From the NCBI GenBank assembly GCA_002335055.1, contig DDCH01000004.1:204731-268730 (forward strand): a stretch of 64,000 bases of DNA, read 5' to 3'. Below are positions 1 through 8,916 of the stretch, piece by piece. A program made the position numbers and the translations under genes. Positions within the stretch are counted from its first letter, which is position 1. Every line of letters starts with the position of its first letter. This DNA is from Sulfurimonas sp. UBA2011. Lineage in GTDB: Bacteria; Campylobacterota; Campylobacteria; Campylobacterales; Sulfurimonadaceae. The notes beneath the pieces were generated by a model. It did no database searches. It saw only the letters and a program-made list of their open reading frames with translations, and was not told where the DNA came from.

Positions 1-215
1 GTGGAACTATTGTAGTCCCTCGTTCAGTTACTTACAGATGGCAAGAGGGCCAACTCATCATTGATGCCTATAACCCAAAAACAAAGAAGATTGTTTGGCG
101 TGGGATTGTTAAAGATGAAATTTCAAATGCTTCTTATTCAGCAGAAGAAAATATAGAGTATATAAATGATGTTGTTACAAAAGTACTACAGTCATTTCCT
201 AACTCTGGCGTTTAA
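1..215 (+). CDS. DUF4136-type lipoprotein/periplasmic protein, C-terminal part
   Basis: Open from the window edge to TAA at 213-215; only about 70 residues are present. The visible tail has the pattern of DUF4136 proteins: a basic/aromatic stretch, then GQLIIDAYNPKTKKIVWRG (a hydrophobic strand, then D-x4-P-K-T-x-K-x-V-W-R-G), and a final helix ending in a short Pro-containing tail. DUF4136 proteins are small secreted or lipoprotein-like proteins of unknown function. The signal peptide lies outside the window, so export cannot be checked. The stop codon lies inside the end of the convergent methyltransferase gene (17 bp overlap). Family call from the C-terminal motif only. Confidence 0.6.
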   Translation, partial: GTIVVPRSVTYRWQEGQLIIDAYNPKTKKIVWRGIVKDEISNASYSAEENIEYINDVVTKVLQSFPNSGV

Positions 216-1110
216 AGACTAAGTTCTTTAAACTCCTTTCTTCATCTGCACTCTCAAACTCTTTCACATTTTTTAAGCGCTGAGTAAATTTAAAACTCGG
301 TGCAAACTCTTCTATCATATTTATTATAAACGAGCTCTCAAGTTCAGGTGAGTTCAAACAAGCAAGAACAAGACAATCCTCACTCGCGAGCTCTTCAAGG
401 CGTTTGATAAGTTTTTGATAATCCTTTGTAGCTTCAAAACTTCCTCTTTGAAAACTAGGTGGATCTATGATAATCATATCGTAAGGACCCTTACGTTTAA
501 GGCTTGAGAAAGATTTGAGTATATTGTAAGAGAGGTAACTTGTTCCTCTTGGGTCAAGTCCGTTAAGTGAGTGGTTCGCCATTCCAGTTTTAAGTGCACT
601 CTTGTTCATATCAACATTCACTACCTCATAGGCATCACCCATTTTTGCAGCAAGACTAAAGGCACAAGTGTAAGAAAAAAGGTTTAAAACTCTTTGATCT
701 TTTGCATTTTTTTCTACAAACTCTCTACCTATTTTCATATCTGGAAAATAACCAGAGTTACGATTGTTTAAAAGATTGAGTTTTATTTTGATGCCGTTTT
801 CTACAACATATATATCTTCATCTAACTTACCAACTAAAACTTCACTCGTAGTACCTTTTATATATCGGCGTTGTATCACTAATGTTTCATACTTTGAGTC
901 TTTAGTAAATGTAACTAACATCTCTATAAGTTCATCTTCAAGTGCTTCTTCAAAGTAAAGTGCAACACTAAGTATGGAATCAATAGAGTCAATTGTGAGA
1001 TGCTTCCAAGCCTGATGCAATCCACCACGACCATGAAAAAGTCTTTTAAACTCCTCAGTTGTGTCCTCTGAAGCAGTTTTTATATGTGTTTGTACATCTT
1101 CTACTGTCAT
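199..1110 (-). CDS. Class I SAM-dependent methyltransferase (RlmI/RlmK-like)
   Basis: About 303 residues. SAM-binding motif I NLFSYTCAFSLAA lies near residues 143-155 and the catalytic-type motif DPPSF near 216-220, the arrangement of the 23S rRNA m5C/m2G methyltransferase (YccW/RlmI, RlmK C-terminal) family. The N-terminal PUA domain of RlmI is absent, so rRNA is a plausible but unproven target. A longer frame begins with TTG at 1125, but the ATG at 1108-1110 overlaps the cysS stop (TAATG) and has GGGA upstream, so I chose it: translational coupling to cysS is likely. No atypical features. Exact substrate unknown. Confidence 0.75.
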   Translation of the reverse strand: MTVEDVQTHIKTASEDTTEEFKRLFHGRGGLHQAWKHLTIDSIDSILSVALYFEEALEDELIEMLVTFTKDSKYETLVIQRRYIKGTTSEVLVGKLDEDIYVVENGIKIKLNLLNNRNSGYFPDMKIGREFVEKNAKDQRVLNLFSYTCAFSLAAKMGDAYEVVNVDMNKSALKTGMANHSLNGLDPRGTSYLSYNILKSFSSLKRKGPYDMIIIDPPSFQRGSFEATKDYQKLIKRLEELASEDCLVLACLNSPELESSFIINMIEEFAPSFKFTQRLKNVKEFESADEERSLKNLVFKRQS

Positions 1111-2510
1111 TAGATTTTTTCCCAAAAAGTCCCAGCTGGAGTATCCATAAGTGTAACACCAAAGGCTAAAATTTCATCACGAAGTCTATCTGACTCTTCA
1201 AAGTTTTTCTCTTTTTTCGCCTCGCCGCGTTTAGTCATAAGTATAGATATTTTTTCTTTTGTATCTTCATCCATTCCAAACTGAAAATACTCAAAAGGAT
1301 TTTTAACACCAAAACCTAAAAGTTCTTCTATGTATGAAAGGTTTGAAATTGTCTCGCGTTTGAGTAGTTTATGTTTTCCTGCTGTATCTAGAGTCTCATT
1401 TGCAGTACTTAACATATCTTCTATAAGGGCTAATGCCGTTGAAACATTCATATCATCACTAAGTGCTTCAAGGAGTTTAGTTTTAAACTCTGTAGCTTCA
1501 GTGTTCTCTGGTAATCCAAAAAGACGCTTTTTAAGTCTATAAATCTTATCTAGACGTTTTTTAGCAGTTGCTAAATCTTCACTGTTGAAGTTAAAGTTAC
1601 TTCTATAATGTGTGCTTAGTAAGTAAAAACGCAGAACCTCTCCATCATATTCTTTAAGTGCATCTTTTAAAAAGAAACTATTACCAAGACTCTTAGACAT
1701 TTTTTCGCCATTTATATTTACAAAACCGTTATGCATCCAGTACGAAGCTAACTCATGGTTAGAAGAACATCTAGTCTGTGCTGCTTCGTTTTCATGGTGA
1801 GGAAAAAGTAAATCAGCTCCACCACCATGAATATCTACTGCAAATGCAGTATCAGGCTGTGCTAGGTGTTTCTCTATCATAGCTGAACACTCTAAGTGCC
1901 ATCCTGGACGACCAAGTCCAAATGGAGACTGATATGTAAGACTTCCATCTTTTACAGATTTCCACATAGCAAAGTCAGCAGGGTTCTTTTTCATACTTGA
2001 AGACTCAACTCTCTCTTGTTTATCTTCGTCATCTTGAACTCGCGCAGAGAGTGTTAAGTACTTACTATCACTCGCAGTATCAAAGTAAACATCACCATCT
2101 TTTGTAGCATAAGCATGACCAGAGTCGATTAGTTTTTGCATCATCTCAAACATCGCGTTTAAAGACTCTGTAGCTTTAGGCTCGATGTCAGGACGACTGA
2201 CACCAATAGCTGACATTTCTTTATGAAAAGCCTCAGTATAGTAGTCTGTAATTTCTTTTATATCTTTGTTTTGAGCTATGGCTTTTTTGATGATTTTATC
2301 ATCTATATCGGTAATGTTTCTTGCATAAGTAACATCTAAACCATTTGCACTTAAAATGCGAGTAAGTAGGTCAAAGACTAAAGCAGACTTGGCATGACCT
2401 AAGTGTGCATCATCATAAACAGTAGGACCACATACGTACAGGCTCACTTTACCCTCTTGAAGTGGTATAAATTCTCTTTTTTCTTTTTTAACTGAGTCAT
2501 AGATAAACAT
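1110..2510 (-). CDS. cysS: Cysteinyl-tRNA synthetase
   Basis: Charges tRNA-Cys with cysteine in the cytoplasm. 466 residues, normal for class Ia CysRS. The HIGH-type motif HLGH is at residues 36-39 and KMSKS at 270-274; zinc-ligand candidates include C27, C208 and the HH pair near 238-239. ATG at 2508-2510 is preceded by AAGGAA. The downstream methyltransferase starts on the last base of the stop codon, so the two form a unit. In Campylobacter and relatives cysS also sits close to murJ/ruvA/ddl; here a small membrane gene pair, an outer-membrane protein and a DsrE protein lie between. No irregularity seen. Confidence 0.97.
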   Translation of the reverse strand: MFIYDSVKKEKREFIPLQEGKVSLYVCGPTVYDDAHLGHAKSALVFDLLTRILSANGLDVTYARNITDIDDKIIKKAIAQNKDIKEITDYYTEAFHKEMSAIGVSRPDIEPKATESLNAMFEMMQKLIDSGHAYATKDGDVYFDTASDSKYLTLSARVQDDEDKQERVESSSMKKNPADFAMWKSVKDGSLTYQSPFGLGRPGWHLECSAMIEKHLAQPDTAFAVDIHGGGADLLFPHHENEAAQTRCSSNHELASYWMHNGFVNINGEKMSKSLGNSFFLKDALKEYDGEVLRFYLLSTHYRSNFNFNSEDLATAKKRLDKIYRLKKRLFGLPENTEATEFKTKLLEALSDDMNVSTALALIEDMLSTANETLDTAGKHKLLKRETISNLSYIEELLGFGVKNPFEYFQFGMDEDTKEKISILMTKRGEAKKEKNFEESDRLRDEILAFGVTLMDTPAGTFWEKI

Positions 2511-2565
2511 AGTGGCATTCCTTAATTAGTGATGAGATTTTACCAAAATTTAATTGAAGATTTGC

Positions 2566-2571
2566 TATAAT
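2566..2571 (+). promoter_or_regulatory. Extended -10 box (GCTATAAT) directly before a start codon
   Basis: TATAAT preceded by GC matches the gnTAtaaT core of Campylobacterota sigma-70 promoters. The ATG of the next gene starts at 2578, only six bases after the box, so transcription should begin on or next to the start codon. No Shine-Dalgarno sequence fits in between. This suggests a leaderless mRNA. Confidence 0.6.
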
Positions 2572-2577
2572 TACACT

Positions 2578-2853
2578 ATGATAAAAAGATGGCTTCACAA
2601 ATATTTTTTCACTGTTTTTGTACTGGCTACACTTATTGGTGTTTTTCACCAACATAGTGGCCTTCAGACACATGAAGATTGTCAGATATGTACCATTACA
2701 TCGAACATTGCTGATGGTGATATGCCAAGTGCAAAAATTTATATCACAGCAGTAGAAAAAGTTTCTTTTACTTTAAAGACAAACACTCTTCTTTTTTATA
2801 CTCAAACACTCTATAACTCTTTAAACATGAGAGCTCCTCCTATACATTCTTAA
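2578..2853 (+). CDS. Small membrane/periplasmic protein, DUF2946-like
   Basis: 91 residues from ATG 2578; an upstream in-frame TTG at 2554 would precede the promoter and is rejected. Residues about 7-24 form one hydrophobic signal/anchor segment. Then comes a HQH motif, a CQIC pair, and a C-terminus with RAPP. H-x-H, CxxC and a terminal RAPP-like motif are seen in DUF2946 proteins, small exported proteins often found beside metal-transport or outer-membrane receptor genes. The next gene, 49 bp downstream, encodes an outer-membrane barrel, so a shared envelope or metal role is inferred. The assignment is by motif resemblance only and the protein is otherwise unknown. Confidence 0.55.
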   Translation: MIKRWLHKYFFTVFVLATLIGVFHQHSGLQTHEDCQICTITSNIADGDMPSAKIYITAVEKVSFTLKTNTLLFYTQTLYNSLNMRAPPIHS

Positions 2854-2902
2854 TATTTCACAACAAAACTATATAAATTTTTCAAAAATATTAAGGATAC
2901 TT

Positions 2903-3919
2903 ATGCAAAAAAAACAATTTAATACATTTAATGTGGCATGCCTTTTGGCATTTACAACACTAACACCACTATGGGCTTGTAATGCTTCTCATATTTTAGG
3001 TGCAGGTGGCTCAGGAGCTGTGTATACTATGTCAGCAAACACAATGCAAAAGGGGAGTTTTTACCTAGGTGTTAATGCGGAGAGAGTAGCCAATAAAACA
3101 CTCTCTGATAAAACAATTATAGATGCAATGAAAAGTGGGACAACACATATACACAGTGTAGATGCTATAAACTCTTACTCTCTTTCTGCATCGTATGGAA
3201 TAACAGATACTCTTACACTTAATATGCAACTCCCTTATATCTCTCGTATCAATATCCGTGCAGGCGAAGAAGATGCTGGAGTATATGAGGTTCATCCTCA
3301 CGGTAATTCCAAAGGTTTAGGGGATATTTCAGCGATTTTACAATACAAAATATATGATGAAGAAGGGATAAAGATTGCTGTTTTAGGGGGAGTAAAAGTA
3401 CCAACAGGAAGAACTGATGTAAGTGATGGATATGAAGTGCTTGAAGAGGACTTACAACCAGGTTCTGGTTCTCTAGATATTTTTGCAGGTGCCGCTTTAA
3501 CAAAAGACTTTGAAAACTTCTCCATTCACTCTAGTGTACTTTATAAGTACAATACTCTAGGAGTAAATGGCAGTCTCTTGGGAGATGTTTTTACATACAA
3601 TGGAGCACTCTCATATAAACTCATAAAAGATACACATGCTCATGAACTTCGTGCCTTAGATGCAGGAGAAGAATTTTCCTATTCTGTAGATGTTTTTGTA
3701 GAACTTAATGGCGAAAAAGCAGATAAAGATTATTTTTCTGGTGTAGTAGCAAACAATACAGGACATAATGTAATCTTTGCTACTACAGGTGTACAAGTTG
3801 CAACAGAGAGTGGATATTCCCTCTTTTTTACTGTTTCAACACCTATATATCAAAATTTTAATGGTGTACAAAATGATATTAGTTATAAATCAAGTATAGG
3901 CATAGGGAAGAGTTTTTAA
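2903..3919 (+). CDS. Outer-membrane beta-barrel protein, MetA-phenol-degradation (PF13557)-like
   Basis: 338 residues with an N-terminal signal-like segment (to about residue 26), then alternating short hydrophobic strands and Gly/Asp turns, ending in phenylalanine as outer-membrane barrels do. The pieces NMQLPY, GLGDISAILQYKI and GGVKVPTG are typical of the 'transporter/MetA-pathway of phenol degradation' barrel family, whose members are annotated loosely as uptake channels. RBS AAGGATACTT precedes ATG 2903. It follows the small CxxC protein in the same direction and probably shares its promoter. Substrate unknown; the family name does not prove phenol metabolism. Confidence 0.65.
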   Translation: MQKKQFNTFNVACLLAFTTLTPLWACNASHILGAGGSGAVYTMSANTMQKGSFYLGVNAERVANKTLSDKTIIDAMKSGTTHIHSVDAINSYSLSASYGITDTLTLNMQLPYISRINIRAGEEDAGVYEVHPHGNSKGLGDISAILQYKIYDEEGIKIAVLGGVKVPTGRTDVSDGYEVLEEDLQPGSGSLDIFAGAALTKDFENFSIHSSVLYKYNTLGVNGSLLGDVFTYNGALSYKLIKDTHAHELRALDAGEEFSYSVDVFVELNGEKADKDYFSGVVANNTGHNVIFATTGVQVATESGYSLFFTVSTPIYQNFNGVQNDISYKSSIGIGKSF

Positions 3920-3940
3920 GGACTCTTCTCTATATAAGTG

Positions 3941-4408
3941 CTAATCCCCTACAGGAATATAAGCATATCCTTGATTTTGTCTCTCAATAAGCCCAATAGA
4001 CGAGTTGGGAATAACTGTCACAAAAGGGACAATATCTTTTTCTTGCATCTTGTTGTGTCTCATTCCAACACCACACATTAAAAACTCTACATCATAAGTA
4101 TCGGCTAATGATGCAAGGCGTTTTTTAAGTTCAGCATAGTTTTTTATGAGTTCTTTGTCGTTTTTGTAAATGGTAGTTGATGGATCTTTTACAAAATATC
4201 TATATGCACCACCATGAATAACCACAGTTACGTCAAGCTCTTTAAAGTCTTTTTGAAAATAGATCTTATGTGCAACAATGCCTTTGAGAATATTTAGCTC
4301 TATTTTGGCTATATCTTTAGTAGTTAAGTCATAAACAACTTTGAGGTTTTCTTCATCTACTTGTAAAAATGAGATAAGTAGTAGGAGTGAGAGCAGTGTT
4401 TTTTTCAT
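3941..4408 (-). CDS. DsrE/DsrF-family protein, periplasmic
   Basis: 155 residues: signal peptide of about 16 residues (MKKTLLSLLLLISFLQ), then a DsrE-like alpha/beta fold with KVVYDLTT, a central TVVIHGGAY strand and MCGVGMRHNKM. The single cysteine (C in LMCGVGM) sits where DsrE-type proteins often carry a persulfide-capable Cys. Exported DsrE-family proteins are common in sulfur-oxidising Campylobacterota but most are uncharacterised. It converges with the outer-membrane barrel gene and has no operon partner on its strand within 60 bp. A sulfur-carrier role is inference. Confidence 0.7.
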   Translation of the reverse strand: MKKTLLSLLLLISFLQVDEENLKVVYDLTTKDIAKIELNILKGIVAHKIYFQKDFKELDVTVVIHGGAYRYFVKDPSTTIYKNDKELIKNYAELKKRLASLADTYDVEFLMCGVGMRHNKMQEKDIVPFVTVIPNSSIGLIERQNQGYAYIPVGD

Positions 4409-4474
4409 AGTTAAGTTTCTAGTATATAAGTTTAACGATGTGTATTATTTTTTGGTGAGCCTTAATTTAAGCCT

Positions 4475-5890
4475 TTAACTTAACATCAGGTAGGGTGCTA
4501 TAAAACTCTTTACTACTACAAGTAGTAGTGTAAAGACAATAGCACTCACTAAAAGAATTACACTGTTTCTTGAATCAAGAATCTCCATCAAGTTACTTAA
4601 ACCAAATGTTTTAACTGTAAATATAAAACTACTTAAGCCTCCTATAGTTGAAGCTAGGGCAAGACCTGCTACACCAAGAGGTTGTATAAGCGAGAGGGCT
4701 AGTACTATGTATATAACAAGGGAGAGTGTAGCAATTTTAGCAGCTTGCATTTGCATCTCTTTTGCATATAACCATAAGGCAAAGAGCTTTTGAAGTCCAA
4801 AGGGAAGTAGACCTATCATGTACATCTGTAGTACTGCTGTTGTTTGCACTGTGTTAGCTATAGTAAATGCACCGCGCTCAAAGAGTAACCATGTTATCTC
4901 ATGTGCTAAAACTATTCCACCAATGGTACTGGCTGTTAAAACAAAACTTAAGAACCAAAATGCTTTTTTTAGATTCTCTTTGGCCTTCTTTTCATCATTT
5001 TGTTTTAAGTACCTAGCGATACGAGGAAACAGAGCGATAGAGGTTGCTATTGCAAACAGAGCTAAAGGGAGTTGAAAGATACGGTTTGCATAATAGAGAT
5101 AAGAGATAGAACCAGTCACAAGAAATGAGGCAAGAAACGTATCTAAAAATGCAGAGACTTGTGCAGTTGAATTTCCCCACATTGCAGGAAAGAAGTTTTT
5201 ACGAAATTTTTGTGTGTCATGCTTGATGAGTTTACTCTTAATACGAAGGTATTTAAATCCACCCGTAATAAGTCTGAGAAGTCCTAATCTTTGCATAGCG
5301 ATGATATGAACTATAAGTTGTAAAACTCCTCCTGTGACAACACCGTAACTGAGATAATACACTATCTCACTCTGCTCTTTATCGTATGAGAAATACAGAG
5401 CACCTATAAGAGAGAGGTTAAGAAGTGCTGTACTAAACGCAGTAGTAGCGAAGTGATGTTTATATTGCAGTATTCCACTTAAAAATGTCATAGAAAAGAT
5501 AAGAGGCAAGTACCAGAAGTTAATAGCTACATAAGGCGCTGCAATGTTAATAGTATCCTCGTTAAAACCAACTGCTATAGCTTTTGTTATAAGAGTAGGT
5601 AATAGGTTTACTAAGAGTGTAATGAGTAGAATTATAGAGACAAAGACTAAAAAGATATTAACTGAGAATACAGCCTTATGTTTTGTCCTAACAAATGCAG
5701 GGATAAACACTTGAGTAAATGCACCCTCTGCAAATATACGTCTAAAGAGGTTTGGAAGCTTAAAAGCTATGAAAAATATATCACTATAAATGTTAGCACC
5801 GAGTATTGATGCTGTTAATAAATCTCGTATAAATCCTAGAATTCTTGAGATTAAAATGCCGAAACTATTGGTAAATATTGCTTTAAACAT
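4475..5890 (-). CDS. murJ: Lipid II flippase MurJ (MviN)
   Basis: Flips lipid-linked peptidoglycan precursor across the inner membrane. 471 residues with about 12-13 hydrophobic segments. The N-terminus carries the MurJ signature TNSFGILISRILGFIRDLL and FRRIFAEGAFTQVF, with conserved arginines of the central cavity. Slightly shorter than the roughly 510-residue enterobacterial form, which is usual for this group. ATG at 5888-5890. It stands alone on its strand, divergent from the DUF342-ruvA-ddl-murF run, which keeps it beside other peptidoglycan genes. Confidence 0.95.
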   Translation of the reverse strand: MFKAIFTNSFGILISRILGFIRDLLTASILGANIYSDIFFIAFKLPNLFRRIFAEGAFTQVFIPAFVRTKHKAVFSVNIFLVFVSIILLITLLVNLLPTLITKAIAVGFNEDTINIAAPYVAINFWYLPLIFSMTFLSGILQYKHHFATTAFSTALLNLSLIGALYFSYDKEQSEIVYYLSYGVVTGGVLQLIVHIIAMQRLGLLRLITGGFKYLRIKSKLIKHDTQKFRKNFFPAMWGNSTAQVSAFLDTFLASFLVTGSISYLYYANRIFQLPLALFAIATSIALFPRIARYLKQNDEKKAKENLKKAFWFLSFVLTASTIGGIVLAHEITWLLFERGAFTIANTVQTTAVLQMYMIGLLPFGLQKLFALWLYAKEMQMQAAKIATLSLVIYIVLALSLIQPLGVAGLALASTIGGLSSFIFTVKTFGLSNLMEILDSRNSVILLVSAIVFTLLLVVVKSFIAPYLMLS

Positions 5891-5990
5891 AGGCTTCTTT
5901 ATGTGTATTATATAATTTTACATCATTTTAACTAATTTTTGGTTAAAATATATTTTAATAAAAATAAAATTTATTTTGGGTAGATAATAT

Positions 5991-6557
5991 ATGGCATTAT
6001 TCGGATCAAAAGAGAAAAAACAAATATCTAAAGCAGTACGATCAACCGTCGTCCGTACCCAAAATGTTGTAAAAGAGCTACAGGCTATCGCTAAAAGTTA
6101 TGAAGTGAGAGTTGACACACTAGATTTTAATATCTTAGAGGTTCAAAGATATACTCGCATTAATGATGGTACAAAAGAGACAGAGTGGGAAAGTATCAAT
6201 ACAGATATGGATGTAGGAGAAATCAGTTTTAAAACTACTGGTTCTCTAAACAGTGGTGTTGACTCAGATGTAAGCCTGCATGTTAGTGAAACAGATTTGG
6301 GAAAAGATGCTATTGGTACAGATATGAGTGTTGAGGTGACTGAAATAGATATAGATGGTAATGTTGGTTCAAATGCTAGAGTTGTAGCACTACGAGCAAC
6401 AGTTGCTGGACAGACTCACAAAACAGTATGTTTAAAAGCAGATGACTTGGATATTAATATTCATAAGGGCAAGGCTTATGGTAAAAACATCAAAGTTATA
6501 CGACTTGAACATGGAAAAATTGATGGTGATTTCGCTATAGAGGCAGTAGCCGGATGA
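5991..6557 (+). CDS. Short DUF342/FapA-family protein
   Basis: 188 residues. The N-terminus (VRTQNVVKELQAIAKSY, LDFNILEVQRYTR) and the following beta-rich part (NARVVALRATVAGQTHKT, then HKGKAYGKNIKVIRLEHGKI) match the start of the DUF342 'flagellar assembly protein A' family, polymer-like beta-helix proteins that in relatives are usually several hundred residues long. Here the coding sequence stops just after the first beta block and the last codons overlap ruvA (GGATGA). No further family sequence follows, so this is either a short family form or a gene that lost its 3' two thirds by deletion. -10-like AT-rich sequence (TAATAT) lies just before ATG 5991. Function unknown. Confidence 0.6.
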   Translation: MALFGSKEKKQISKAVRSTVVRTQNVVKELQAIAKSYEVRVDTLDFNILEVQRYTRINDGTKETEWESINTDMDVGEISFKTTGSLNSGVDSDVSLHVSETDLGKDAIGTDMSVEVTEIDIDGNVGSNARVVALRATVAGQTHKTVCLKADDLDINIHKGKAYGKNIKVIRLEHGKIDGDFAIEAVAG

Positions 6558-7126
6558 TAGTAGGTATCTCAGGAAAAATAGTTTATAAAGAGCCTAGTTT
6601 CGTTCATGTTGATGTTTTAGGTATAGTATATGAGGTTTTTATCTCTTTGCAAACCTTTTCAGCATTAGCAAAAGAGACTACATCTTTGTTTACATCACAG
6701 ATAATTCGTGAAGATGCTTCACTTTTGTTTGGTTTTATGGATATGAATGAAAAAAAGATGTTTATTAGACTTATAAAAATAAACGGTGTAGGTCCTAAGG
6801 TTGCAATGGCAATTTGTTCTACATATACACCCTCTCAATTTGCAACAATTATAAGTAACAAAGATTTAAATGGTGTAAAAAAAGTTCCAGGAATTGGGCC
6901 TAAGGGTGCTGGACGAATTTTAGTAGAACTTGCTGGGTTTGATGTTGAACTTATATCTTCAGGAGATGGAACTCCATCTTCTTCTTTAGCATTTTCTCAA
7001 GCAACAGAAGCACTTGAATCACTTGGATTTAAAAAAGATAAAATATCTAAAGCACTAACAGCTTGTGAGGGCGATGATACTGCCTCACTTGTTAAGGGCG
7101 CATTAAAATTACTACAGACAGTTTGA
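6554..7126 (+). CDS. ruvA: Holliday junction DNA helicase subunit RuvA
   Basis: Binds four-way junctions and loads the RuvB motor. 190 residues, normal. Begins MIVGISGKIVYKEP like RuvA; the two helix-hairpin-helix motifs are INGVGPKVAMAI (about residues 75-86) and VPGIGPKGAGRI (about 110-121), and the C-terminal RuvB-binding three-helix domain is present. ATGA overlap with the preceding gene suggests translational coupling. Followed by ddl after 18 bp, an arrangement shared with Campylobacter. Confidence 0.96.
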   Translation: MIVGISGKIVYKEPSFVHVDVLGIVYEVFISLQTFSALAKETTSLFTSQIIREDASLLFGFMDMNEKKMFIRLIKINGVGPKVAMAICSTYTPSQFATIISNKDLNGVKKVPGIGPKGAGRILVELAGFDVELISSGDGTPSSSLAFSQATEALESLGFKKDKISKALTACEGDDTASLVKGALKLLQTV

Positions 7127-7144
7127 TAAAAAAGGAAATATATA

Positions 7145-8182
7145 GTGAAATTAACGATTTTATTTGGTGGGGCAAGTTTTGAGCATGAGATTAGCATTGT
7201 TAGTGCTATTACTATTAAAGGGAAGTTAGAGAGTTTTGATCTAAGCTTTATATTTTGTGATGGGGATCATAAGTTTTATCTTATAGATGCTAAAAAGATG
7301 AAGTCTACTACTTTTAGTCAGGGTGAGCATAAAAAAATGCCAGAGTTAACACTACTTAATGGTGGGTTTACTCAAAAGTCTCTTTTTGGTGCAACTATGC
7401 ATAGAAATACTATTTTGAACCTTATTCATGGTGGCGATGGTGAAGACGGAACTATTGCTTCTCTTTTAGATTTTTTTGACATTAAGTATATTGGTCCAAG
7501 AAAAGAAGCTTGTACTTTCTCGTATGATAAACGCTATACAAAGTACCTTTGTAATGCCCTAGGTGTAAAAAGTGTTGAGTACGAAGTGTGTCATAAAAAT
7601 GAAGCACCAAACCTTAGTTTGAGTATGCCTGTTATCGTTAAACCAGCATCTTTAGGTAGCTCTATAGGTGTAAGTATCGTAAAAGATGAGTCAGACTTTG
7701 ATTATGCTCTTGACACTGCATTTGAGTATGATGATGCTGTTTTAGTAGAACCTTTTATAGAGGGTGTAAAAGAGTATAACCTTGCTGGATATATGTCAGG
7801 TGGCAAGATACATTTTTCTATAGTAGAAGAGCCTCAAAAAGAGGAGTTTTTAGACTTTGAGAAGAAGTATATGGACTTTTCTCGCTCAGAACAAGTAAGC
7901 CGTGCTGATATTAGTGAAGAACTCACTAATAAACTAAAGTCTAGTTTTGAAACAGTATACCGTGGAATGTTTGAAGGTGCACTTATTCGTTGTGACTTTT
8001 TTGTCGTAAATGGAGATGTCCTTTTAAATGAGATAAACCCAATCCCAGGTTCAATGGCGAACTATCTTTTTGAGGATTTTGAGCAGGTTATAAGAGACCT
8101 CTCCTCTGGTATACCTGATGCTTCACGAGTAAAAATATCGTATGAGTATATTGACTCTATATCTAGTGCAAAAGGAAAATAA
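7145..8182 (+). CDS. ddl: D-alanine--D-alanine ligase
   Basis: Makes D-Ala-D-Ala for peptidoglycan. 345 residues, ATP-grasp fold: N-terminal FGGASFEHEISIVSA, Gly-rich loop VKPASLGSSIGVSIV (about 166-180), and the metal-binding LLNEINPIPG near 297-306. Starts at GTG 7145, with AAGGAAA at a proper distance; no better ATG exists. It lies between ruvA and the hydrolase/murF pair, which act at the next step of the same pathway. The stop codon overlaps the next start (TAATG). Confidence 0.96.
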   Translation: MKLTILFGGASFEHEISIVSAITIKGKLESFDLSFIFCDGDHKFYLIDAKKMKSTTFSQGEHKKMPELTLLNGGFTQKSLFGATMHRNTILNLIHGGDGEDGTIASLLDFFDIKYIGPRKEACTFSYDKRYTKYLCNALGVKSVEYEVCHKNEAPNLSLSMPVIVKPASLGSSIGVSIVKDESDFDYALDTAFEYDDAVLVEPFIEGVKEYNLAGYMSGGKIHFSIVEEPQKEEFLDFEKKYMDFSRSEQVSRADISEELTNKLKSSFETVYRGMFEGALIRCDFFVVNGDVLLNEINPIPGSMANYLFEDFEQVIRDLSSGIPDASRVKISYEYIDSISSAKGK

Positions 8183-8916
8183 TGGCAGTTAAATCTATTC
8201 AACATATGCAGCATACGTTTGATATAAGTTATGAAATACTAAACCCTAGTGCAAAAATCGACCTCATCATACTACATGGTTGGGGAAGTAATAAAAATAT
8301 CATGAAAAATATTTTTAGCCCATTTTTGAATAGTTTCCGTCATATTTATATTGATTTACCTGGATTTGGTAAGTCAACTTGTCCAATCGCTCTAAAAACT
8401 ACTGATGTGACTCGTATAGTAGAGCTGTTGATGATTCATATTAATGCGAATAAGGATGTTATATTAGGCCACTCTTTTGGTGGTAAGGTCGCACTCTTAC
8501 TTGACCCAAAAGTCTTAGTTTTAGTCGCTAGTGCAGGTATTAAAGTGCCAAAACCTTTATCTATACAAGTCAAAATAGCAACAACAAAAGTTTTTAACTT
8601 TTTAGGGCTTAAAAAGTTTCGTTCACTTTTTGTAGCAGAAGATGTAAAAAACTTAAGTCGACCTATGTATGAGACTTTTAAAAATGTAGTGGATGAAGAC
8701 TTTACTCATGAGTTTAGAGAGTATAAAGGTAAAGCACTTTTATGTTGGGGCGAAGACGATACTGCGACACCACTTAGTTCAGCAAATAAAATACAAGAAC
8801 TTGTAAAAGATTCTAAACTAGAAGTCTATAAGGGCGATCATTTCTTTTTTACAAAAGTTGCAAAAGATATATCAGTTCGTGTAGAAGAAACATTTTTAGC
8901 TACGATGAGTCACTAG
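8182..8916 (+). CDS. Alpha/beta hydrolase
   Basis: 244 residues. Oxyanion-hole HGWG at 32-35, nucleophile elbow GHSFGG at 96-101 (Ser98), an acidic residue in GEDDTATP and a C-terminal GDHFFF supplying the catalytic His give a complete triad. The gene is wedged between ddl and murF with no spacing (TAATG at its start, stop directly abutting the murF ATG), an arrangement that recurs in Campylobacterota. This suggests a cell-envelope role, but the substrate is unknown. Confidence 0.8.
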   Translation: MAVKSIQHMQHTFDISYEILNPSAKIDLIILHGWGSNKNIMKNIFSPFLNSFRHIYIDLPGFGKSTCPIALKTTDVTRIVELLMIHINANKDVILGHSFGGKVALLLDPKVLVLVASAGIKVPKPLSIQVKIATTKVFNFLGLKKFRSLFVAEDVKNLSRPMYETFKNVVDEDFTHEFREYKGKALLCWGEDDTATPLSSANKIQELVKDSKLEVYKGDHFFFTKVAKDISVRVEETFLATMSH

